64,000 nt of DNA, from NCBI RefSeq assembly GCF_009727155.1, contig NZ_WNWM01000002.1:3968001-4032000 (forward strand). Reading direction: 5' to 3'. A model generated the notes under the pieces. The model searched no databases. It was not told where the DNA came from and saw only the letters and a list, made by a program, of their open reading frames with translations. Every line of letters starts with the position of its first letter. Positions within the stretch are counted from its first letter, which is position 1. Below are positions 50,122 through 59,454 of this stretch, in pieces. Origin of the DNA: Pseudoduganella dura. GTDB lineage: Bacteria > Pseudomonadota > Gammaproteobacteria > Burkholderiales > Burkholderiaceae_D. The position numbers and the translations under genes were made by a program.

Positions 50122-50166
50122 CACTACAATTAGTGTCATAGGTTGTGTGGTCCACTAAATCTAGTG
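50122..50166 (+). promoter_or_regulatory. Pair of NrdR boxes upstream of nrdA
   Basis: CACTACAATTAGTG (50122-50135) and CACTAAATCTAGTG (50153-50166) are two near-palindromes starting 31 bases apart, close to three helical turns. Sequence and spacing match NrdR operators, at which the NrdR repressor shuts down ribonucleotide reductase genes when dATP is plentiful. nrdR itself is not in the window. Confidence 0.8.
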
Positions 50167-50170
50167 ATTT

Positions 50171-50270
50171 GGTGGATAAGCTGGTGAGTATCGGGTGGAT
50201 AACCCGTTGATAACCCAGTTGAATGTGCTCGGTGACATGTTAATAACCGTGTTCATAACTGCGTGGATAA
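50171..50270. promoter_or_regulatory. Cluster of DnaA-box-like sites before nrdA
   Basis: GGTGGATAA occurs at 50171-50179 and 50194-50202 and CGTGGATAA at 50262-50270, each eight of nine matches to the DnaA box complement TGTGGATAA; CGTTGATAA (50205-50213) is weaker. In E. coli, DnaA acts on the nrdAB promoter, so a similar link to replication is plausible. Confidence 0.6.
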
Positions 50271-50475
50271 CTTTACAGGCCGCCTGGCCGGAACGGCAGG
50301 TACTCGCAGCGCCGCCACACGACAAGCCACCGGCTGAACCCGGCAGCCGGCGAATCATTCGGACCTCCGTTCGAGGGGGCCGGATTTGCCGTTTTTGCTG
50401 CACGTTTCTTCGCCGCGGGTTTTCCCGCGTTGGCAACAGAATTTTTCCGAACACCTAATCGGGAGCTTACATACA

Positions 50476-53427
50476 ATGCAATCGAACCAAGACATCACCA
50501 CCTCCCCGGCACAGCAGCCACAAGATGCCGTGCCGGCGTCCGCAACGCAACCGAGCGGCCTGACCACGGCCGCGGCCATGGGCGACTACCGCATCATCCG
50601 CCGCAACGGCGCCGTCGTCGCCTTCGAGCCGTCGAAGATCAATGTCGCGATGACCAAGGCCTTCCTGGCCGTGCAGGGCGGCCCAGGCGCCGCCTCGGCG
50701 CGCATCCGCGACCTGGCCGAGCAGCTGACGAACAACGTGGTGAATGCCCTGGTGCGCCGCCAGCCCTCCGGCGGCACGTTCCATATCGAAGACGTGCAGG
50801 ACCAGGTGGAACTGGCGCTGATGCGCTCCGGCGAGCACGACGTGGCCAAGGCCTACGTGCTGTACCGCGCCAAGCAGATGGAAGAGCGCCGCGCCAAGAA
50901 GGCCGCTTCCGGCGCCACCGACGTGGCCGAGCCGCAGCTGCACGTGACCGACAACGGCCAGCGCCGCCTGCTGGTGGTGCAGGAAGTGCGCGACCTGGTC
51001 GATGCCGCCTGCTCCGGCCTGGAAAAGCACGTGGATGCCGATGCGATCGTCGCCGAGACGTTCAAGAACCTGTATGACGGCGTGCCCGTCGAAGAGCTGT
51101 ACAAGTCCGCCATCCTGGCTGCCCGCGCGCTGATGGAAAAGGACCCGGCCTACACGCAGGTCACCGCCCGCATCCTGCTGCACGTGATCCGCCGCGAAGT
51201 GTTCGGCAAGGAAACCCCGCAGGCACAGGCCGCCGCGGCCTATGTCGACTATTTCCCGCAATATATCGCCAAGGGCATCAGCGCCGAGCTGCTCGATCCG
51301 AAGCTGGCCGAGTTCGACCTGGCCAAGCTGGCCAAGGCCCTGGTGGCCGACCGCGACCTGCAGTTCGGCTACATCGGCCTGCAGACGCTGTACGACCGCT
51401 ACTTCCTGCACATCCGCGACGTCCGCATCGAAATGCCGCAGGCGTTCTACATGCGCGTGGCGATGGGCCTGTCGCTGAACGAAGAGAACCGCGAAGCCCG
51501 CGCGATCGAGTTCTACAACCTGCTGTCGTCGTTCGACTTCATGTCGTCGACGCCGACGCTGTTCAACTCGGGCACGCTGCGCTCGCAGCTGTCGTCGTGC
51601 TACCTGACCACCGTGTCCGACGACCTGGAAGGCATCTACGACGCCATCAAGGAAAACGCGCTGCTGGCGAAATTCGCCGGCGGCCTGGGCAACGACTGGA
51701 CGCCGGTGCGCGCACTGGGCGCCCACATCAAGGGCACCAACGGCAAATCGCAGGGCGTGGTGCCGTTCCTGAAAGTAGTCAACGACACGGCCGTGGCCGT
51801 GAACCAGGGCGGCAAGCGCAAGGGCGCCGTGTGCGCCTACCTGGAAACCTGGCACATGGACATCGAGGAATTCCTCGACCTGCGCAAGAACACCGGCGAC
51901 GACCGCCGCCGCACGCACGACATGAACACGGCGAACTGGATTCCCGACCTGTTCATGAAGCGCGTGATGGAAAAGGGCGACTGGACGCTGTTCTCGCCGT
52001 CCGAAACGCCGGACCTGCACGATAAAGTCGGCAAGGCGTTCGAAGAAGCCTACCTCGGCTATGAAGCCGCGGCGGCGCGCGGCGAAATCCGCGTGTTCAA
52101 GAAGATCGCCTCGATGGACCTGTGGCGCAAGATGCTGTCGATGCTGTTCGAGACCGGCCACCCGTGGATCACGTTCAAGGATCCATGCAACATCCGCTCG
52201 CCGCAGCAGCACGTGGGCGTGGTGCACAGCTCGAACCTGTGCACCGAGATCACGCTGAACACCGGCCCGGACGAGATCGCCGTCTGCAACCTGGGTTCCG
52301 TGAACATGCCGGCGCACATGAAAGAAGGCAAGCTCGATCATGTAAAACTGCAGAAGACGATCCGCACCGCGATGCGCATGCTGGACAACGTCATCGACAT
52401 CAACTACTACGCCGTCGACAAGGCGCGCAACGCGAACATGCGCCACCGCCCGGTGGGCATGGGCGTAATGGGCTTCCAGGACTGCCTGCACATGATGCGC
52501 ATTCCTTACGCCTCGCAGGAAGCGGTGAACTTTGCCGACACGTCGATGGAAGCGGTGTGCTACTACGCCTACTACGCGTCGACCGAGCTGGCCGAAGAGC
52601 GCGGCCACTATGCGTCGTACAAGGGTTCGCTGTGGGACCGCGGCATCCTGCCGCAGGATTCGATCGCGCTGCTGGCCGAAGAGCGCGGCGGCTACCTGGA
52701 GCAGGATACCTCGTCGTCGATGGACTGGACCCCGCTGCGCGAACGCATCAAGCAGTTCGGCATGCGCAATTCGAACTGCGTGGCGATCGCGCCGACCGCG
52801 ACCATTTCGAACATCATCGGCGTATCGGCCTGCATCGAGCCGACGTTCCAGAACCTGTACGTGAAGTCGAACCTGTCGGGCGAATTCACCGAGATCAATT
52901 CCTACCTGGTGCGCGACCTGAAGGCGCGTGACCTGTGGGACGAGGTGATGATCGCCGATCTGAAGTACTTCGACGGTTCGCTGAGCAAGATCGACCGCGT
53001 GCCGCAGGACCTGCGCGACATCTACGCCACGGCGTTCGAAGTCTCGCCGAGCTGGCTGGTGGAAGCCGCGTCGCGCCGCCAGAAGTGGATCGACCAGGCC
53101 CAGTCGCTGAACATCTACATGGCCGGTGCTTCCGGCAAGAAGCTGGACGAGACGTACAAGCTGGCCTGGCTGCGCGGCCTGAAGACCACGTACTACCTGC
53201 GCACGATCGCCGCCTCGCACATGGAGAAATCCACGTCGAAGACCGGCGCGCTGAACGCCGTGGCGCCGGCCGCCATCGGTTCGACCGCCGGTGCAGCCCA
53301 GCAGTCCGCCGCGCCGGCCGTGCCGACCCACACCGCGCCGACCACGGTGCAGGAAGTGGAAGAAGGCGCCGCCTGCTACCTGCGTCCCGGCGACGCCGGT
53401 TTCGAGGAATGCGAAGCTTGCCAATAA
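50476..53427 (+). CDS. nrdA: Ribonucleoside-diphosphate reductase alpha chain
   Basis: A 983-residue class Ia reductase large subunit that makes dNDPs from NDPs. After a ~35-residue Gln/Pro/Ala tail come an ATP-cone (YRIIRRNGAVVAFEPSKINV), then the catalytic barrel with SSCYLTTVSDDLEGIYD, the active-site NLCTEITL region and PTATISNIIGVSACIEPTF. The C-terminus has the mobile redox pair in CEACQ (Cys979, Cys982), regenerated by thioredoxin or glutaredoxin. The start at 50476 (MQSNQD) is preferred to an upstream in-frame ATG because GGGAG precedes it and homology is absent before it. Regulation by NrdR and perhaps DnaA is suggested by sites upstream. Confidence 0.97.
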   Translation: MQSNQDITTSPAQQPQDAVPASATQPSGLTTAAAMGDYRIIRRNGAVVAFEPSKINVAMTKAFLAVQGGPGAASARIRDLAEQLTNNVVNALVRRQPSGGTFHIEDVQDQVELALMRSGEHDVAKAYVLYRAKQMEERRAKKAASGATDVAEPQLHVTDNGQRRLLVVQEVRDLVDAACSGLEKHVDADAIVAETFKNLYDGVPVEELYKSAILAARALMEKDPAYTQVTARILLHVIRREVFGKETPQAQAAAAYVDYFPQYIAKGISAELLDPKLAEFDLAKLAKALVADRDLQFGYIGLQTLYDRYFLHIRDVRIEMPQAFYMRVAMGLSLNEENREARAIEFYNLLSSFDFMSSTPTLFNSGTLRSQLSSCYLTTVSDDLEGIYDAIKENALLAKFAGGLGNDWTPVRALGAHIKGTNGKSQGVVPFLKVVNDTAVAVNQGGKRKGAVCAYLETWHMDIEEFLDLRKNTGDDRRRTHDMNTANWIPDLFMKRVMEKGDWTLFSPSETPDLHDKVGKAFEEAYLGYEAAAARGEIRVFKKIASMDLWRKMLSMLFETGHPWITFKDPCNIRSPQQHVGVVHSSNLCTEITLNTGPDEIAVCNLGSVNMPAHMKEGKLDHVKLQKTIRTAMRMLDNVIDINYYAVDKARNANMRHRPVGMGVMGFQDCLHMMRIPYASQEAVNFADTSMEAVCYYAYYASTELAEERGHYASYKGSLWDRGILPQDSIALLAEERGGYLEQDTSSSMDWTPLRERIKQFGMRNSNCVAIAPTATISNIIGVSACIEPTFQNLYVKSNLSGEFTEINSYLVRDLKARDLWDEVMIADLKYFDGSLSKIDRVPQDLRDIYATAFEVSPSWLVEAASRRQKWIDQAQSLNIYMAGASGKKLDETYKLAWLRGLKTTYYLRTIAASHMEKSTSKTGALNAVAPAAIGSTAGAAQQSAAPAVPTHTAPTTVQEVEEGAACYLRPGDAGFEECEACQ

Positions 53428-53471
53428 GCGGCCAATAAGCGGCCAATAAGCGGCCAATAAGAGGCCGATAA
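53421..53471. repeat. 11-bp tandem repeat overlapping the nrdA stop
   Basis: CCAATAAGCGG repeats three times from 53421, then CCAATAAGAGG and a partial CCGATAA. The first unit contains the nrdA stop codon, and each later unit carries further TAA triplets in shifting frames. Confidence 0.85.
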
Positions 53472-53616
53472 ACTCAGTCGAGCTGCCGATGGGCCTTGGG
53501 GCTCGTCGGCAAACCGGCAGCCGGTGGCGCACTTGCCTCCCGGCTGCCGAGTCGCCATCTAATACAGACAGGGAACCGCCCAGGGCGGTTTCCGTTACGA
53601 ACAAAGGAAGAACACT

Positions 53617-54729
53617 ATGTTGAACTGGGAAGATGACGTGGCCAAGCCCGTCGCAGCGCCTGCCGTGGCCCTTGGCGCGGCCGAGCCGGAAGCCAGCGCC
53701 GAGCTGGTCGCCAAGCGCGTGAACGCGGACGACAAGCGCATCATCAACGGCAAGACGGACGTCAACCAGCTGGTGCCGTTCAAGTACAAGTGGGCATGGG
53801 ACAAGTACCTGGCCGGCTGCGCCAACCACTGGATGCCGCAGGAAGTGAACATGCAGCGCGACATCGAGCTGTGGAAGAACCCGAACGGCCTGTCCGAGGA
53901 CGAGCGCCGCCTGGTCAAGCGCAACCTGGGCTTCTTCGTCACGGCCGACTCCCTGGCCGCCAACAACATCGTGCTGGGCACCTACCGCCACATCACGGCC
54001 CCGGAATGCCGCCAGTACCTGCTGCGCCAGGCGTTCGAGGAAGCGATCCACACGCACGCCTACCAGTACATCGTGGAATCGCTGGGCCTGGATGAGCAGG
54101 AAATCTTCAACGCCTACAACGAAGTCAAGTCGATCCGCGACAAGGACCAGTTCCTGATCCCGTTCATCGACACGCTGACCGATCCGGCCTTCACCACCGG
54201 CACGATCGAGAACGACCAGAAGCTGCTGAAATCGCTGATCGTGTTCGCCTGCCTGATGGAAGGCCTGTTCTTCTACGTGGGCTTCACGCAGATCCTGGCG
54301 CTGGGCCGCCAGAACAAGATGACCGGCGCCGCCGAGCAGTACCAGTACATCCTGCGCGACGAATCGATGCACTGCAACTTCGGCATCGACCTGATCAACA
54401 CGATCAAGCTGGAAAACCCGCAGCTGTGGACGCCGCAGTTCCGCGACGAGATCAACGCGCTGTTCCTGGAAGCCGTGGAACTCGAGTACCGCTACGCCGA
54501 AGACACGATGCCGCGCGGCGTGCTGGGCCTGAACGCCTCCATGTTCAAGGGCTACCTGCGCTTCATCGCCAACCGCCGCGCCGCGCAGATCGGCCTGGAG
54601 CCAATGTTCGACCAGGACGAGAACCCGTTCCCGTGGATGAGCGAGATGATCGACCTGAAGAAGGAACGCAACTTCTTCGAGACGCGCGTGACCGAGTACC
54701 AGACGGGTGGGGCGCTGAACTGGGATTGA
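53617..54729 (+). CDS. nrdB: Ribonucleoside-diphosphate reductase beta chain
   Basis: A 370-residue class Ia small subunit holding the di-iron/tyrosyl radical. The ligand set is visible: ADSLAANN, then [12 protein letters not shown] with Glu142, His145 and the radical Tyr149 in the E-x2-H-x3-Y pattern, and [14 protein letters not shown] in the C-terminal half. The C-terminal tail, which binds NrdA, ends [15 protein letters not shown] lies before the ATG; 189 bases of non-coding DNA separate it from nrdA. Confidence 0.97.
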   Translation: MLNWEDDVAKPVAAPAVALGAAEPEASAELVAKRVNADDKRIINGKTDVNQLVPFKYKWAWDKYLAGCANHWMPQEVNMQRDIELWKNPNGLSEDERRLVKRNLGFFVTADSLAANNIVLGTYRHITAPECRQYLLRQAFEEAIHTHAYQYIVESLGLDEQEIFNAYNEVKSIRDKDQFLIPFIDTLTDPAFTTGTIENDQKLLKSLIVFACLMEGLFFYVGFTQILALGRQNKMTGAAEQYQYILRDESMHCNFGIDLINTIKLENPQLWTPQFRDEINALFLEAVELEYRYAEDTMPRGVLGLNASMFKGYLRFIANRRAAQIGLEPMFDQDENPFPWMSEMIDLKKERNFFETRVTEYQTGGALNWD

Positions 54730-54764
54730 TTCCGGTTGGCACTTTTACACAGCGTTGCGATTTG

Positions 54765-54794
54765 AAAAAGGCCTGTCGAGTGACAGGCCTTTTT
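54765..54794. terminator. Bidirectional terminator after nrdB
   Basis: Thirteen-base perfect arms AAAAAGGCCTGTC (54765-54777) and GACAGGCCTTTTT (54782-54794) around GAGT, 35 bases after nrdB and between it and the converging PhoD-like gene. Confidence 0.92.
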
Positions 54795-54856
54795 CTTTGG
54801 GCGGGCATTGTTTAGATCCAGAGGGCGGTCGACCGGGTCCCACCGCCACAAATCAG

Positions 54857-56860
54857 TCAGCGCTCCCTCACAGGCTGCTCTGCAGCCGCCGCAACGGATG
54901 CTTCCTGCTCCGGCGCCAGGAACCGGGTCGACGGCCGGCCATCGGCATTGTGCTGCACGATGCGCACCGGCCGCCCTTGCGCGTCGAGCCACACCTGGCC
55001 GATGCCGGCGCCGTTCCAGACGCGCTCGCCACTATGGCGCGAGTCCGGCAGGCGCGGCGTGATGGCGAGATCGCGGCGCTGCGTGAACCAGTTCAGCGGC
55101 GAACGCGGGGAATACAGCCAGCGGTTGAGGCGATCGAGCCACTGGAGCAGGCTGCGCGGGAATTCGTTCTTGATGCCGCTGCTGGTGATTTGCCAGATAT
55201 GCGGCGTAAGGTCCGACTCGCGCACCTCGACATCGTAGGCGAACGAATAGTGCACATCGCCCGACAGGACCACGTAATTGGCCGGGGTGCGCGAATGGCG
55301 AAAGATGTTGATCATGCTGCTGGCCGCGCCGCGATGCGCCATCCAGTTCTCGGCGTCGACGATCAGGGCCTGGCCGGCGAAGGCGGCAACCCTTTGCACC
55401 ACCTCGATCAGCTTGACCCCGAACATGGGCGCCGCCGAGACGATGACGGCGGCCGTTTCGTCCAGCAGCTCATGTTGCAGCTCGGTCAGCGCTTCCCAAT
55501 CCATCAGGCCCGACGGATGGCCGGGATGGCGCCGGTTGCGCCAGCGCCGGGTGCGGGTATCGAGCACGATGACCGTGGGCTTGGTCCGTACGACGAAATC
55601 CCACTGGCGGAACGACAGCAGGCGCCGGATCAGCGCGTCCTGGACCGGCGCATCGAGCCGATTGTCGGCACCCGCACCGGCACCGGCATCGGCACCGGCC
55701 GTGGCGGCCAGCGCCGTCATATCGTCCAGCGCCGTCTCGAACACATCGGGACGGTTGCCCCAGCCCTGGCACAGCATGTAGGCGATCAGCGCATTGCCCA
55801 CGATGCGGCGCGAGAGCGGGTGCCCGTAGGCGGCGGTTTCCCACTTGGCCGACAGGTTCCAGTCGTCGGTGACGTCGTGGTCGTCGAAGATCATCAGGGT
55901 CTGCACGTGCGCCAGCAGCCGCGCGGCCTGCGGCAGGCCGCGGCAAAAGCCCGCCATCGCCTCCGACTCGCGCCGCCAGCGTTCCGCATGTTCGGGAGCC
56001 AGCGCCGGCGCTGGCGCATCTTCTACCAGCCGCCATGGTACCGGCGACCAGACCAGCAGGTACATGGCCATCATCTCGGCCAGTGTCATCAGGTGGTTTT
56101 GCGCATTGGCCGTGGTGAAGACCGGCTTTTTCTTGCCTTTGAAAAAGCGGTCGCGCAGCGCGTCGTTGGCATTGAACGCGGGCAGCAGCTCTTCGCGCCG
56201 GTAGTAACTGGCCGGATGGCGGTACAGCTCCTCGCTGTCGGCGACCACGGCGCCTTCCAGGCATTCGGCATACAGGCCCAGGCGCCGGATCAGCGCATGG
56301 ATCGCCGCCAGCGTGGGGCCCGCCACATCGTCGGCATATATCTGGTCGCCGCACAGGATGAGCATGGCGGGCCGCTCGTCGGCCCGTTCGACGTAGTCGG
56401 CCAACAGGGCATCGGCGCGTGCCAGGCCGTCAGGCGACGGATGATGCGGCCTGCGGCACGAGCCGAACAGGATATTGTCGCTGCGGCTGCGCAGCACCAT
56501 GTTCGGCCGCGTCGCGCCGGCATGCAGCAGGTGCGGCGCCCAATGCGCGATGCCGGCCTCGCTGCCATCGCCCTGCGTGACGAGCAGGTCGTACTCGACG
56601 ATCGTGTCTTGCGGCAGCGGCTCGGGCAGCGCGACATCGATCAGGTGCACGCAGGCGTGGCGGCCCACATGCATGACGCGACAGCTGCCCGCGTCCAGGC
56701 GCATGCGCCGGGGCGCGCCTTTCCCGGGCGCCAGCACGAGGGTCAGGTCGAGCGGCGCGCTGCCGACCAGCCATAGCACCAGGCGGCCCGGTTCGAGGCG
56801 GCGCAGGACAGGACCGGCAAGCACGGGCGGCAGGCCATCTGGGGCAGGAGTCTGGATCAA
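54857..56860 (-). CDS. PhoD-like metallophosphatase
   Basis: A 667-residue protein of the PhoD / alkaline phosphatase D-like family. The N-terminal ~130 residues are a beta-sandwich (RRLEPGRLVLWLVGSAPLDL); the catalytic part has LFGSCRRPHH, ILCGDQIYADD, MIFDDHDVTDDWN and VVLSGDVHYSFAY, the metal and catalytic sites of this superfamily. It lacks a recognisable signal peptide, unlike many secreted PhoD enzymes, so it may act in the cytoplasm. A short Ala/Gly/Asp run (TAGADAGAGAGADN) inside the catalytic half is coded by repeated GCACCG-like hexamers. The substrate is unknown. Single gene, converging with nrdB. Confidence 0.9.
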   Translation of the reverse strand: MIQTPAPDGLPPVLAGPVLRRLEPGRLVLWLVGSAPLDLTLVLAPGKGAPRRMRLDAGSCRVMHVGRHACVHLIDVALPEPLPQDTIVEYDLLVTQGDGSEAGIAHWAPHLLHAGATRPNMVLRSRSDNILFGSCRRPHHPSPDGLARADALLADYVERADERPAMLILCGDQIYADDVAGPTLAAIHALIRRLGLYAECLEGAVVADSEELYRHPASYYRREELLPAFNANDALRDRFFKGKKKPVFTTANAQNHLMTLAEMMAMYLLVWSPVPWRLVEDAPAPALAPEHAERWRRESEAMAGFCRGLPQAARLLAHVQTLMIFDDHDVTDDWNLSAKWETAAYGHPLSRRIVGNALIAYMLCQGWGNRPDVFETALDDMTALAATAGADAGAGAGADNRLDAPVQDALIRRLLSFRQWDFVVRTKPTVIVLDTRTRRWRNRRHPGHPSGLMDWEALTELQHELLDETAAVIVSAAPMFGVKLIEVVQRVAAFAGQALIVDAENWMAHRGAASSMINIFRHSRTPANYVVLSGDVHYSFAYDVEVRESDLTPHIWQITSSGIKNEFPRSLLQWLDRLNRWLYSPRSPLNWFTQRRDLAITPRLPDSRHSGERVWNGAGIGQVWLDAQGRPVRIVQHNADGRPSTRFLAPEQEASVAAAAEQPVRER

Positions 56861-57108
56861 TCGGATGCACTATCTGGGTAAATGAACAGATCAGTGTAGC
56901 AGACAGGCCGGGTGGCTTGAGTGCGCAGACAGCTCATCCGCGCGCGAATGCCGGCAGCCCGCCATGATGAAACCGCTGCCGGTCAGTTTGACCGTTGTCG
57001 CCCCCAAGGCGGGCCTTGCCGCCGCGGACTGAAGATTGGCTTCAAAAGGGCCGCAAGCCGGAAGTGAGCGCCGCCGGCCCGATAGCGGCGGCAAATCCCG
57101 CGATCGGC

Positions 57109-57348
57109 CTACAGGCGACTTTCCGGATCGGTCCGTCGTTCCGGAGGATCGCCTTCCTCGAAGCCCGCTACAAACAGCATCAGCAATTCGCTGGCAACTT
57201 TTTCATGTCCCGCTTCCAGCAGGTCATTGGCGATCTTCGCCAGCTCGACCGGGCTGGACGTAGCGTCCGTGTTATCGATTGCATGTCTTGTTACCTTGCC
57301 AAGCTGGAACGCCAACTCGGCAATCATGGTTTTTTCCGTGGTACTCAT
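57109..57348 (-). CDS. Small hypothetical protein
   Basis: A 79-residue ORF with a plausible helical product ([19 protein letters not shown], then [20 protein letters not shown]) and no membrane segment. The ribosome-binding site is weak (GAAAGAG at 12 bases). Codon use is less GC-biased than most genes in the window. Not recognised; it may be a local accessory gene. Confidence 0.5.
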   Translation of the reverse strand: MSTTEKTMIAELAFQLGKVTRHAIDNTDATSSPVELAKIANDLLEAGHEKVASELLMLFVAGFEEGDPPERRTDPESRL

Positions 57349-57549
57349 TCACACTCTTTCATCTTGGGCGCGCGGTTGTCCACGCCAATGGCTGTCGCAG
57401 GCCGAACCTGCCTGCACGGTTCAGCATAGCAGGTTGCCTTCAAAGGAGGCCACGCGTGTTGCGAGCGGCAGGAAACGCCCCGAGGCAGCAAGCCAATGTG
57501 CGGCCGCATCGAGGGAATTCCCGGATGAAGTACAGTGTTTCCCGGACAG

Positions 57550-58950
57550 TCAAACCACGGCAGCGGTGAACGACTCGGGCCGCCGCGCGAGCAGACGGGA
57601 CAGCCGTTGAAGACCCGCCTGCAGGTGTCCACGGTCCCTGATGCTGCCCAGGGAGATCCGGACTGCATTCACGTATCCGCCGTCTGTTGCGAATGCCTCC
57701 GCCGGCGTGACCGCGATGCCCTCGCTGTCGGCTGCACGCGCAAGCTGCGAGGAGGTCCAATACGCCGGCAACTCGAGCCATGCATGCAGGCCGTCCCCGG
57801 AGCCGCTGTACCGCCCCGCCAGAATATCCCGGGCCATCCGGTGGCGCAGGCGCGCCTCGTTGCGTACGCCTTCCATCAATCCGTCAGCCGAACCGTCGAG
57901 GATCCACTGGGTTGCCAGCGCGGCCGTCAGGGGAGCGACCATCAGCGCAAACGATCTCAGCGCGACCAGGAAGCGCTCGCGTTCGTCAGGGTTGCGTATG
58001 AGCACGAAGGCGACGCGCAAGCCGGGTGTCAGGCATTTCGACAGGGTCGAGATGTAGTACACCTGCTCCGGGGCAAACGTGGCAATGGGTGGTGGCGGGG
58101 CATCGGCAAGGAGCCAGTAGGGATCGTCCTCGACGATGCGTACATTGCAGCGCTTCGCGATGCCGGCCAGCTCCTTGCGCCGGCATTCCGGCATGGTGAT
58201 GGCGGTCGGGTTCTGTAATGTCGGATTGAGGTAGACCAGCCCGGGTTTGTGCCGGCGGCATGCTTCCTCGAGCATCCCGGGCACCATCCCGTGCCTGTCC
58301 GCTTCCACCGCAACGATGCGCCGGCCGAACTGGGTCGCCGCGGCACGCAAGCCCGGATAACTCGTCGGCTCTGCCAGGATGACATCGCCAGGCTCGGTCA
58401 GCGCAAGGATCAATGCGGCGATCGCCGCCTGGGCACCCGGGCAGACGACAAGCTGCCGGGAATCCGGGTGTCCGAACATCGGTTCGAGCCACCTGGCACC
58501 AGCCTTGCGGTCGGAGTCGCTTCCCCCGCCCAGGTGGTAAGTCATCAGCAATGCATTGTCTGTCCTCATCAGTACTTGGGACAAACCTTGTTTCAGCATG
58601 TCGTCGAAGTCCACGCCATCCGGCGGTGGCGGGGTATTCATGCTCAGGTCGAGGATCGACGTCAATTCGACTTTCGGCGCGGCGACGTAAGTGCCTCGCG
58701 CACCACGGCCCTCCAGCAGGTTGCGGCGCCTGGCTTCGTCGTAGGCGCGCGTGATCGTCGTCAGGTCGACGTGCAGCCGTGCCGCCAGCTGGCGCTGCGG
58801 TGGCAGACGGTCGCCCGGTTTCAGCGATCCGTCTGCCACCGCGGCCTGCAACGCATCCGCAATCTGCAAAAAACGTGGCCCGCCATCGCTCGCCAATCGC
58901 GGCAACCAGATTGGCAAATGGCCATCTTGTATGGTTCTCAACTGGGACAT
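57550..58950 (-). CDS. MocR-type regulator (GntR wHTH plus aminotransferase-like domain)
   Basis: A 466-residue fusion: a GntR winged helix at the N-terminus (QIADALQAAVADGSLKPGD, then LPPQRQLAARLHVDLTTITR) and an aspartate aminotransferase-like domain with the PLP lysine Lys305 in STLSKCLTPGLRVAF. MocR proteins sense PLP or amino-compound ligands and usually control a divergent gene. The divergent neighbour here is a small membrane protein gene (59069), with 118 bases between starts. The closest families regulate amine or vitamin B6 metabolism; the target is not clear. Confidence 0.9.
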   Translation of the reverse strand: MSQLRTIQDGHLPIWLPRLASDGGPRFLQIADALQAAVADGSLKPGDRLPPQRQLAARLHVDLTTITRAYDEARRRNLLEGRGARGTYVAAPKVELTSILDLSMNTPPPPDGVDFDDMLKQGLSQVLMRTDNALLMTYHLGGGSDSDRKAGARWLEPMFGHPDSRQLVVCPGAQAAIAALILALTEPGDVILAEPTSYPGLRAAATQFGRRIVAVEADRHGMVPGMLEEACRRHKPGLVYLNPTLQNPTAITMPECRRKELAGIAKRCNVRIVEDDPYWLLADAPPPPIATFAPEQVYYISTLSKCLTPGLRVAFVLIRNPDERERFLVALRSFALMVAPLTAALATQWILDGSADGLMEGVRNEARLRHRMARDILAGRYSGSGDGLHAWLELPAYWTSSQLARAADSEGIAVTPAEAFATDGGYVNAVRISLGSIRDRGHLQAGLQRLSRLLARRPESFTAAVV

Positions 58951-59068
58951 TTTGTCTCAATGTATGGAAATTGCTTTCACGTAGTATGCTTCACAACGTG
59001 CAGCAAACCATCCTCCCATGGCAGCCGCGGACGTTTTCTCCTTACTCATCTGCATACGGCTCAAAATC

Positions 59069-59308
59069 ATGGATTGGTTCCCTATCGTCGCCGGTACGTT
59101 CAAGGTTCTCGCTTTGAGCATAGGCATGTTCTTCGCTATCAAGTGGCACTACGATCAGGGAAAAAAGAACAAGCAGATGGACAAGCGCGCGATGCTGCGC
59201 GCAGTCGGTAAAGTGGCCGCAATCTTCGTGCTTTCGCTCCTGGCCCTCGGACTGATCGCCTTTGCCCTTCTCAGGATGCTCGGCAATGACATGACCATTT
59301 CATGGTGA
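59069..59308 (+). CDS. Small two-helix membrane protein
   Basis: A 79-residue protein with two membrane helices (PIVAGTFKVLALSIGMFF and VAAIFVLSLLALGLIAFALL) separated by a Lys-rich loop (DQGKKNKQMDKRAM). The start at 59069 (MDWFPIV) is used; an ATG 51 bases earlier would add a segment with no support. No family recognised. Divergent from the MocR gene, in a stretch of clearly lower GC content, which suggests an accessory or transferred gene. Confidence 0.6.
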   Translation: MDWFPIVAGTFKVLALSIGMFFAIKWHYDQGKKNKQMDKRAMLRAVGKVAAIFVLSLLALGLIAFALLRMLGNDMTISW

Positions 59309-59454
59309 CAAGGAATAGTCGGCCGCTATCCGGCAATGCCGCAGAACTTCCCCAATACTGCTATTGGGCAAAGTCGGCAGTTCGCCGCGCTTCCGGTATT
59401 GCCTGAGCAGTTTGGACGCGAGGAAGTGCTGTTAATATTTGCGACAGCGTCCCG

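Larger units (their letters stand above)
49633..50475. other. 843-base gene-free region between pilR and nrdA
   Basis: It contains the orphan TATAAT, the six-core repeat cluster (49700-49885), a unique stretch (49886-50121) where nothing was recognised, two NrdR-type boxes, a cluster of DnaA-box-like sequences and the nrdA leader. Short open frames here lack ribosome-binding sites and recognisable products. Confidence 0.75.

Noticed and set aside
50161..50454. 97-codon minus-strand frame in the nrdA leader
   Set aside because: Overlaps NrdR and DnaA-like sites, has no ribosome-binding site and an unstructured product.
53571..53595. Attenuator-like hairpin before nrdB (GGAACCGCCC AGGGCGGTTTCC)
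   Set aside because: The stem is real but no T-run follows and no alternative fold was seen, so regulation is not supported.
50467..54372. 1301-codon open frame on the minus strand opposite nrdA-nrdB
   Set aside because: Antisense shadow spanning two conserved genes and their gap; composition is His/Val/Gln-rich, typical of reverse frames here.
55650..55720. Repeated GCACCG hexamers inside the PhoD-like gene as a contingency locus
   Set aside because: Six-base units keep frame and code for Ala/Gly/Asp; slippage would not switch the gene off, so this is only a low-complexity linker.
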